Shown: piece by piece, positions 56,701 to 64,000 of the stretch
Layout: each line of letters opens with the position of its first letter
Numbering within the stretch: the first letter of the stretch is position 1
Source: Capronia americana
Lineage: Eukaryota > Ascomycota > Eurotiomycetes > Chaetothyriales > Herpotrichiellaceae
Direction: 5' to 3'
NCBI GenBank assembly: GCA_016110215.1
Contig: JADWQD010000001.1
Span: 310,001-374,000 of the forward strand
Length of the DNA: 64,000 bases
Position numbers and translations under genes: made by a program
Notes under the pieces: generated by a model
Told to the model about the DNA's origin: nothing
The model's input: only the letters and a program-made list of their open reading frames with translations
The model's database searches: none

Positions 56701-57371
56701 GCGGAGAGGATTACTTTGAGTTTGCACTGCGGAGTCCCTGCTACCAGGGTGCTAAACAACTGGCACCGATTGTGTTGGGAAGTCCAAGGTCGCCAGAACA
56801 GCTGGCTAGGTGGCTCTTTGCCGCCGGCTCTGCTTGGCACCCTGATATCATCTCAAGACTTCTGAGCTCTGGGGCCGATCCACTCTATCTAACCGCGCGA
56901 GGTACAGCCTGGGACTGTCTGATAGACAGGTCCGGCTACTTGTCCTCGCATGGAGACGTGACATTTCTCCTTGGGTTATTTACCACAGCAATTCTAGAAC
57001 GAGGCGTCAAGCTCTGGGAGCCTGATACTGCCTTAGATCATGAAACTGCGACTGCGAAATGGTCGAAGTACTTCCACTTGGTCGTTGCTTTCGGTAACCT
57101 GGAGACTGTCATGCAGTGGGTATCTGATGGGTGGGAGCCAAACACGTGGTGCGATTTGCGAGAGAATAGCTTTCCCTGGCCCTACTCTGAGTTCTTCAAC
57201 GTAGGCCGTAGCGTTGAGACTGCTTACGGGACTGCGTTGAAGGCTGGACGTCAAGATGTCATTGAGTATTTCGAGTCGTTGGGCTTGGATCTTATTCACT
57301 CTGAGACCGTCCAGGCTCCTCTCCACAGCGTGGGGGCGACCGTCGACAACGACACACCATCAGACCTGTGA
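53702..57371 (+). pseudogene. broken NACHT-ankyrin NLR (STAND) gene
   Basis: The remains of a large intracellular sensor are spread over all three frames. An N-terminal helical domain, resembling DUF7708, starts at 53702. A P-loop region is near 54700. Walker B (FIIIDGLDE) lies near 55030 and NACHT helices follow to about 55900. Ankyrin-like segments (LGAIEYLAKRSVDLNG, and DIISRLLSSGADPLY) run to 57371. Frame breaks are a 13-bp tandem duplication at 54192-54217, a shift near 54275-54300, an extra G at 54705-54709 in the Walker A motif, and an extra T at 54868-54872. An in-frame TAG stands at 56313. Each shift is the net +1 needed to reconnect the next conserved block. Other genes nearby are intact, which argues against poor sequence quality. 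The ancestral gene would sense a ligand and trigger an incompatibility or defence response. Confidence 0.82.
54192..54217. repeat. 13-bp perfect tandem duplication (two copies)
   Basis: Two head-to-tail 13-bp units (GAACGCTACTCGA) plus a 7-base part of a third copy. The duplication shifts the frame of the N-terminal NLR domain. Removing one unit restores the protein frame into LLENALVKLF. Confidence 0.85.
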
Positions 57372-57552
57372 CAGTCGTCTCCTGGAGGGAAATCCAGTCC
57401 TTGAATCCAGTGGCATCAGGTCTGTGCATTGATGCAGTCCGCCTACGAACTACCTATCAGATATGGCAGTTCGCCCACAGCACAGACTAACGTTGGGGTC
57501 GTGAGAGACGAGAATTAGAGACTTTTTCTTCCTCCGAACAGGCCTGTCTAGC

Positions 57553-58548
57553 TCAAGCAACAGCAGTGCTATCCGCAATGACCCCGTTCTCCTTAACCAC
57601 CTTCTCACCTTCTCCCTCACCCTTCTCCTTCTCCAGCCTCTCCAGCTGATCTTTCGGCAACGCAATGCTCAATGGCGGCAAACTGGTACTGACATCCTCA
57701 CCATACTTTGGCGCCCTCAAATCATCGCTCTTGACAAACTCTCCAGTCACAGGATGTGGATAGTGGAACGGAATGCACCGCGTGTCCGGCCATAACATCT
57801 GCTGCTCAATCAACTCGTCCGGCCCGATGGGATCCTCCGGGTACGTCTTCGTCGGCCAAGGAATATAATTCTTCTTGGTATGTGCCCATCCGCGCTCGAA
57901 ATCGGCGTGCCAAAACGGGAAATACCGGTATCGGAACGGTTTCCACACGCCATCCTCCTTGATATATTCGTTCTCGTACAGACCGCCTTCCCACCACTGC
58001 GCGTGACCCCGGGGGTGTTCTTCCTGAATGGACTGATGCGTGCCAGCGGACATGAGGGCGCGGATTCTGGCCCACGCACGAGTCCCGGAGGCGTCGACGT
58101 CCACGATATCTTGCATCATGGGGTGGTCGAGTAAAAAGCCGTAGACAGGCCCATTGCGGCCCTTGACGAAGAAATTCTGGAACCGCCCGATGTACAGGCG
58201 ACGGATTCCTTCTTTGCCGCGGTATCGCGAGCCCAGGAATTCAACGTACGCGTCGGGATGGTTGGAGAACATGTCGACCACCTGCGCGTTTCGTCAGTGT
58301 ATATCCTACGCTTGGAAGTGTGGGAACGGATGTGGGCGACTGACCTCCTGGTACAGACATTTGTCAAGGTAATATCCATATTTGAAATGGACCTTCCTGA
58401 TCTCCGCCTCGTCTTGAACCGCCCGAGTTAGTATAGTCCGCCTCGCTGTACGGTATTGTGACTAGACCACAGCCTCACCTTCGACCTTTTGCAACTTTGC
58501 GTGCAGCTTCTTCACCTCAGCCTTGAGCTCTGCGAGTTCGTCGCCCAT
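57553..58548 (-). CDS. SnoaL-like (NTF2-fold) protein
   Basis: Three exons, 58548-58479, 58412-58345 and 58281-57553, encode 288 residues. An N-terminal coiled coil of 20-odd residues (ELAELKAEVKKLHAKLQ) precedes the NTF2-like alpha/beta fold, with FKYGYYLDKCLYQEVVDMFS and HPDAYVEF as its landmarks. WARIRALM and WWEGGLYENEY complete the barrel. The fold serves in polyketide cyclases, hydroxylases and dehydratases, and this fungal group is often annotated only as SnoaL-like. The C-terminal tail has acidic and Lys-rich repeats. The reaction is not defined by the sequence. It is the nearest intact gene to the NLR pseudogene, 181 nt away. Confidence 0.85.
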
Positions 58549-60320
58549 CGTTGTGATCTAGCAGGCCTGGATTCGAGAAGGGTGCGATGGAAACGTTACA
58601 GATACCAACGGAAAGGACCACGCGAATCACTCACGGTACTGTATGATAGCATGGACGTACCTTTGCATATATTTTGTATCTTTCCACACTACCCTCGACG
58701 TGCAGGGTTCTCCGCATCTCTTTCCTCGAGTCTCAATGGCGCGTTCTCCGAAAGGAGCGAATGCCCCATCTTCCATCTCATATCACAGACCGGGGGTCCC
58801 GCAGCGCTAGTGACCTGCATCTGCACAGGAATGGAGGTCAGAACAGGTTTACGAGTATTATCGAGGCGATCACATCGGCAGCGATAGAGGAAAGACGGCA
58901 TAGGCATCTGATGTTCGCTGTTTCTCAGCTAGCTGGCTTGCTGGTCACTTTGTGTCAGCCTGGAGCTTCAGCTTCGGTTCCAGCTTGCTTGGCTGTCTGT
59001 AGATGCCATACCCATCAGCGCGTTTTCGGAAAGATATCAACATACCACACGTTAACACTGTACTCGGGCCGCGAGGGATTGTGTTTAATGTGATACTCTC
59101 TACAGGACGGAGCACCTAGCATAATGTACTGCACTGCACTGTACTGAAGAATATATGTACTTGTCTCCGCGGCTACAGCTTCAGGTACCGACCTAGCCTG
59201 TGCCTGCGTACGTGTGAATCTCATTTCTTTGTCCTCTTCGCGCCACCATCGCCCATTGCTCGCAACAGCATACACTCGATGGAGTATAGAGAGAGCACTG
59301 CCCGTTCTTACGCACATCTCGGGAGGAAGGCGAGGCACATCCATCCGTCTCGGCCCCGAAACAGCGCACTTCAGCGAGGCACTCCTTAGGTAGAGGAGCC
59401 ATCCCTCGAGCATTTACGAACTGCCGATGCCGTACGGGTACTTTGGTAATAATACTTGCAGGTCGACCACAACCAACGCCGAGCAACCGCCTAATTCAGG
59501 GGTATGAAGTTACCCCGCCTCCGGCCTCCGGCCTCCCGCATCCCGCCCCCGCATTGCTCTACAAAAGTTTACCCCTCTGTGCCTTCTGGAAATACAGATA
59601 GGTGGTCCTGGCGAGGGAGGGAAGTGAGCGTGGGGTACATACAGTACTGTACGAGTTCGACATGGTCTGCCTGTCACGTCGAACATATGTAGGTACGTAC
59701 ATATCAAGGAAGGCGAGTATTATATGTTGGTATTCTAGTGTGCTGGATCCTGAATGAAGATATGTTGAGCGCCTCGAAGTGTGTAGGCGCGACAGAGAAG
59801 GTCATAGATAATATATCGGACGTAGTATTATGTACCTAGATTACTCGCGAACGAAAATCCCATATACCAAATACAGTTCGATCCTAGAGGATGAGCGACC
59901 GCCGCTTTCTTGAACTGAGCCTGACTGACCAGCACCCTGACCTATGTAACAACGGGGCCCTAATCCGGCTCCCTGCGATCGGCTACCTACACCAGCCTCT
60001 CAGCAACACAGCTGTTTTATATAAGCCCTAGTGAACCCAACCTACGGAGTACATCCTACAGTATTATTCTCAGCACAACAACATCTATGGCGCTTCGGAA
60101 GAGATCGTTCTGTAGCCCTCGGTGATCTCCTACCCTATATCTTGCGTTGCGCCCTTTAATCCAGTACCGTAATCAAGGAAGTGCACCGAAGTTGGGCAGG
60201 CCGAAAACCGCCCGCCGCATGTCCCAAGGTGCGTGCGTCGGTTGCCAAGACTTCCTGCGGCTTGCGAAAGTGGACAAACTTCCCAAGAGCTTCTGTCACA
60301 GACTTCGAGGGCGCACTACC
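58549..60320. other. 1.77-kb intergenic region
   Basis: No gene is supported. Short open frames on both strands, a CCTCCGG repeat near 59518, and AT-richer sequence around 59.8 kb. The SnoaL-like gene's promoter lies at its left end. Confidence 0.5.
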
Positions 60321-60784
60321 ATGGACCCCTTGAACGATACAGAGAAAGAACCCCCGTACAAAGTCGTCAAGTTCCTCTACGGCGACGACATCGAGTCTGA
60401 GTAGTGAGTGGTTGTCGTCGCCGATTTGCCGTCAGAACCTCGTAAAGTGATCTTCATGAAGACCCTATCGAAACAGACTACCAGCGTCTGCTCGCTGCCC
60501 TGAGTGATGACGATCCCTTCAGGCATTGAACACCTCAACCCAGAAGACTATTATCAGCCACATGATGTATCGTTGAATTGGGACCCCGTTCTTCATCACT
60601 GAGACCCCAGAAAACTTCTAGATGACGAACGTATCGTGGGATATCTGCTTAGCTTCGTCGATCATCAGGACACTCTCGGCGGAACCGTTGTAGACAGAGA
60701 CAGCCCCGGTGGCTCTCCGTCGAAAGTGGTATCCTACCGGACTACCGAGATGACTCGCGAAGGAAAGAGGAAGGTGCTACGATG
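60321..60784 (+). pseudogene. relic of an unidentified gene
   Basis: A Met-started block of 27 codons (MDPLNDTEKEPPYKVV...) ends at stops at 60402. Protein-like stretches then continue in shifting frames to 60784. They include a segment reading VADLPSEPRKVIFMK, a segment reading ETDYQRLLAALSDDDPF, and a long one (LLDDERIVGYLLSFVDHQD) ended by a TGA. The composition and continuity look like protein, but stops and shifts break it. I do not recognise the family. It lies 470 nt before the intact NACHT gene and may be a decayed member of the same neighbourhood. Confidence 0.45.
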
Positions 60785-61254
60785 AAACGTGCAGGGCGCT
60801 ACTGCATGAGAAAGAATGGGGTCGAATTTTGGGGCTGTTTTCCCGCGAGCCTTGCCCAAATAGTTGTTCTAGCAGCCTTCTGATGGTCAAATCCACACCC
60901 TGCCACTTACTCAGGGCTTACGAAGTGGCCCCCGCGAGCTCGCCCTAACAAAGCAGACCCAGATGTGCACCCCTCTGACTGAGTTTCGACTCGGAATGTC
61001 CCCGGCATTCGAAGACCAGGTTGCTGCACGAGCAAGAGCAATGACAAGTAAAACCTCACCAACACATCATCTACCACGAAGCAACGGCCGAGCCGCCTTC
61101 TTTACCTCTTATATCCGAATCCTTCAGGTCTAGAACTGGCACAAGAATTGAGGGTCTGGCTTCGATCACGATACGCATCCGGGGTATTCAAGACCTGTGT
61201 TGCCTTTGAAGTTACCTTCGTAGGAGGGCTTCGAGCGGCTCTCACTTGTTGAAA
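60785..61254. other. intergenic before the Goodbye-NACHT gene
   Basis: A 470-nt gap that should hold the promoter of the following gene. A minus-strand frame at 61102-61323 overlaps the next gene's start and is a shadow. Confidence 0.45.
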
Positions 61255-64000
61255 ATGGCGGAAGCTTCTTTGACAGCGCTCTGGGAGAATGCTATCTACG
61301 AATACGAGAAGAGGATCGACCATCCTTTGATCAGTTCCGATTTACAATATGTTCCCGTCAACTTCCAAGACGCCAATGGACGAAGTCTTCAAGCGTTTCT
61401 CGAAGCCCTTCAGGTAAATCAAGATCAGTTCACGGCTCACCGAAACGAAAAGCGCAGAGTTGTTTCAGCCTTCCGCAAATGTATCCTCCCGCTGCACTTC
61501 ATCATGGATGTTGCAAATCGAGGTCTCCAATCAACGCCCGTGGCACCGCTCAGTGTGCTTTTCTTTGCAGTTAAGCACATTCTGAACACATGTGAAAGGG
61601 TCAGTAACGCATACGATGCTGTGGAAGAGTTGTTTCAACGAGTAGCCGCTGTCACATGCGGCCTTGATGGTTACAAGGACAGCGCTCTGATCGGCACGCA
61701 TCAGACAGTCGTTGTTGAGGTGTTGTCATGTCTTCTGAAAATCGTCGGGGCTGCACAATCAAAATTAGTCAAACCGTCAAGATTACGCCAATTTGGAAGG
61801 TCTCTGTTTCAGAATGATGAAAGTATCATCGAAGGCCTTGCGGAGCTCGAGAGACGGGTGCACGATGAGCTGGGCTATGTCGTGCGGCTGAATTTTGGGA
61901 TGACGCAGCGAACGAGCGAAACTACGCTCAGCATACACAAGCAAGTCCTCGAAATCAAGCAGGAGATTCTGAGATCTAGAGCAAATGGTGATCTTGGGGA
62001 TGCCAGGACAGATCTCGTTGAAAAGCTCAGAAATGAGTCGTGGGAAGAATTGCGAAATCATCATCGAAAAAGTGCCGATGCTGTTGCCGCCACCACGGGA
62101 ATGTGGATCCAGAACGACTCTATGTTTGCCACGTGGGAGAACGGCCAGGGTTCACTGCTTTGGATTTTTGGTCGCCCCGGAGTTGGCAAAACGGTACTCG
62201 CTGCTGCGACGGTCGAAGCGCTCAAGAACAAATATTCAAGGCACGCTGATAATGGTCCAGTTAGACCTACAGGTTACATGTATTTCAAGGAGAGCCAACC
62301 TAAACTCCAGAATTTGAGCAATATGTTGCTGGCTGTCGCACTACAAATTGCCAAGCAAGACCAACGGTTTTATAAGCATCTGACGGAGACTGTCAGAACT
62401 TATCCTGACGTTCTTGGAAAGGCAGTGTCAGCAGAGTCTTTGTGGGATCGCCTATTCCTATCCTACGATCCTCTGATGGAAGATCATGAAGAGGCTAGTG
62501 GACTGCTCTACATAATCATTGATGGGCTTGACGAGGCCAACGACGAGGCAAAGCATTCCTTGTTGACTTGCTTGGGGAGACTTCTTGCCTCTCAGCCCAA
62601 CCATGAAAGAATGACCATCCAGGTGGCCGTCTTTGCACGACCAGAAATTCGAGATCTCCTTGACAAGACTGACGCCGCTTTCCAAGGAAACGAAAAGATC
62701 ATCGATATCACCGAAGACCAGACGAAACATGACATTCGTGTCTATGTGAGGCATCAAACCAAGCACATCGCCGCTGTCAGAATGATCCGGAAGATGCAAC
62801 CGGAGCAATGTCAAATTTTCGAGGCCTTCATGGAAAACAGCATAGTGACACGTTCGCAAGGAATGTTTCTATGGGCCAAATTGGTCATTGACCAGATTCG
62901 GGACAGCCCTTCTGCCGAAGCGGTTGAAGAAGCCCTCAATGATGCTCCTTCCGGTTTGATGGACATGATTCACATGGTATTTCTTAGATTAAACCATGAA
63001 GGTGACATCAGGACCCAGTACTTGATGCACTTGCTCGCTTGGGTCCTTTGTTGTCGTCGTCCACTGACAATAGCCGAGCTGCATGTCTGCCTCCTGGAAA
63101 CAGCTGGCCAGCGTTTCATAACCATCTCCGAGGACTTGACAAAAAGGTACTCCAGTCTTTTCGACGTTATGCAGCAATCAAATGGTGATGATACTTCAAG
63201 AACGATAAAGTCAACGCCTTCGTCCAACAGAGAAGAATCTGAAGACGATTTGGACTCTACCGGAAGTGACGACGGCGAACTAGCGACCGGCTACACGCCA
63301 GTGAGGCCCTCATTGACGCAGTTTAGTTGGAAAAGGATCAGTGTCCATGCAAATAATGGAATATTTGACGAATGGCACCGCAGCACTGTCACCTTTGCTC
63401 ACGCAAGAATTCGTGACTATCTCGTACAAGAAAGCAACCCCTTAACCAAGAAATGGAATGATTGCCGAGTGGTTCCAGGGCAGATTGATCATTTCAAGAT
63501 GCAGATGGTGCAGACTCTGCTTGACCTTGCCATGAAGCCCACCGCCCAAAAATACGGCGTACATCTTCTCCAACAGTATGCGGCAGATAATTGCGTATCT
63601 CATCTGCTAGAGATTGACCTTGCTGCAATGCCAGAAGACCTTTGTGGCCAAGTTGGTGCCAGATTGGCCTCGCTGTGTTTTGATGGCAAGATGTTCTACC
63701 ATATACAGAATGGTCAATGGCAAACTACCATCGATTCTTGGTTGTTGGACGGCAAGAAAACCGATGTCGTCCGTGCATTGATCGCAAAGGGAATCCACTG
63801 TCTCAGTACCGAAAATCCTGAGATTCGTCCGTGGGCAATACAGGCGGTCGACTCCGCCAGAGTTGTCTTACAACCTTTGATCAGAGAATGTGCCCGTCTT
63901 TGGCTGGCGAAAAGGGCGTGGGATGACATGGATTGGTTCAATAAGTGCGAGGGAGAAACATGGGTATTGCTTGCATATGAATTCTTGGTAAGCAAATTGG
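61255..64000 (+). CDS. Goodbye-NACHT STAND protein (NLR-type), partial at the window edge
   Basis: A frame opens at 61255 and continues without a stop to about 63987, some 911 residues, then runs off the window. It carries a probable GTAAGC donor at 63988. The first 230 residues are helical and resemble the fungal STAND N-terminal Goodbye domain (start MAEASLTALWENA; AFRKCILPLHFIMDV). The NACHT core follows: Walker A IFGRPGVGKT near residues 304-313 and Walker B LLYIIIDGLDEA with Asp423. A winged-helix-like region follows (RRPLTIAELHVCLLE and FAHARIRDYLVQESN), before the expected C-terminal repeats outside the window. Such proteins are fungal analogues of NLR immune sensors, with a death-inducing or signalling N-terminus. 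The catalytic P-loop is intact here, unlike the neighbouring pseudogene. Confidence 0.88.
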   Translation, partial: MAEASLTALWENAIYEYEKRIDHPLISSDLQYVPVNFQDANGRSLQAFLEALQVNQDQFTAHRNEKRRVVSAFRKCILPLHFIMDVANRGLQSTPVAPLSVLFFAVKHILNTCERVSNAYDAVEELFQRVAAVTCGLDGYKDSALIGTHQTVVVEVLSCLLKIVGAAQSKLVKPSRLRQFGRSLFQNDESIIEGLAELERRVHDELGYVVRLNFGMTQRTSETTLSIHKQVLEIKQEILRSRANGDLGDARTDLVEKLRNESWEELRNHHRKSADAVAATTGMWIQNDSMFATWENGQGSLLWIFGRPGVGKTVLAAATVEALKNKYSRHADNGPVRPTGYMYFKESQPKLQNLSNMLLAVALQIAKQDQRFYKHLTETVRTYPDVLGKAVSAESLWDRLFLSYDPLMEDHEEASGLLYIIIDGLDEANDEAKHSLLTCLGRLLASQPNHERMTIQVAVFARPEIRDLLDKTDAAFQGNEKIIDITEDQTKHDIRVYVRHQTKHIAAVRMIRKMQPEQCQIFEAFMENSIVTRSQGMFLWAKLVIDQIRDSPSAEAVEEALNDAPSGLMDMIHMVFLRLNHEGDIRTQYLMHLLAWVLCCRRPLTIAELHVCLLETAGQRFITISEDLTKRYSSLFDVMQQSNGDDTSRTIKSTPSSNREESEDDLDSTGSDDGELATGYTPVRPSLTQFSWKRISVHANNGIFDEWHRSTVTFAHARIRDYLVQESNPLTKKWNDCRVVPGQIDHFKMQMVQTLLDLAMKPTAQKYGVHLLQQYAADNCVSHLLEIDLAAMPEDLCGQVGARLASLCFDGKMFYHIQNGQWQTTIDSWLLDGKKTDVVRALIAKGIHCLSTENPEIRPWAIQAVDSARVVLQPLIRECARLWLAKRAWDDMDWFNKCEGETWVLLAYEFLVSKL
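63988..63993 (+). other. possible 5' splice site at the window edge
   Basis: A GTAAGC follows a Glu-Phe-Leu codon run that stays open. If used, the exon ends at 63987 and the rest of the gene lies beyond the window. It could also be coding sequence, since the frame continues. Confidence 0.4.

Overview
The window is nuclear DNA of a filamentous ascomycete (Pezizomycotina). Genes lie on both strands. Introns are short (about 48-75 nt) with GT...AG ends, usually GTAAGT or GTGAGT. The gene families are typically fungal: Zn2Cys6 regulators, an RTA1-like protein, a HET-domain protein, NACHT/STAND proteins, PMT mannosyltransferase and a Pns1/CTL transporter. A black yeast or another Eurotiomycete is my guess, but nothing here fixes the order. 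I found no tRNA, rRNA, CRISPR array or intact transposon. Exon limits were read by hand from splice signals and frame continuity.

Layout. 0.5-3.3 kb: an RTA1-like seven-helix membrane protein, then a Upc2-type Zn2Cys6 regulator on the same strand. 5.7-12.3 kb: an MFS (DHA1) transporter, an eight-exon CTF1-like Zn2Cys6 regulator and a DAO-type FAD oxidoreductase. 13.1-15.8 kb: a third Zn2Cys6 regulator. 16.6-25.3 kb: housekeeping genes (PMT2-type O-mannosyltransferase, Pns1/CTL choline-transporter-like protein, Rab4/Ypt4-like GTPase, aldo-keto reductase). 26.4-30.2 kb: a small secreted glycoprotein and a regulator-like protein with no zinc cluster. 30.8-38.4 kb: an iron-type alcohol dehydrogenase, an MDR double-bond reductase in eight exons, a D-2-hydroxyacid dehydrogenase and a secreted histidine acid phosphatase/phytase. 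39.8-47 kb: an unknown membrane protein, a divergent HET-domain gene and a conserved fungal protein of unknown function. 48.3-58.5 kb: an aldehyde dehydrogenase, a carotenoid/stilbene-cleavage-type oxygenase, a broken NACHT-ankyrin gene and a SnoaL-like protein. 60.3 kb to the end: a relic gene, then a Goodbye-NACHT STAND gene that runs off the window.

How genes may work together. The right-hand 22 kb holds three loci of the fungal self/non-self (HET/NLR) type. One of them, the 53.7-57.4 kb NACHT-ankyrin gene, is a pseudogene with a 13-bp tandem duplication, several +1 frameshifts (one inside the Walker A motif) and an in-frame stop. The cleavage oxygenase and aldehyde dehydrogenase lie on one strand and could form a cleave-then-oxidise pair. 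The CTF1-like regulator beside an exporter and an FAD oxidase looks like a small catabolic or export module. The RTA1-like/Upc2-like pair suggests a membrane-lipid response. These pathway statements are inference from family and position.
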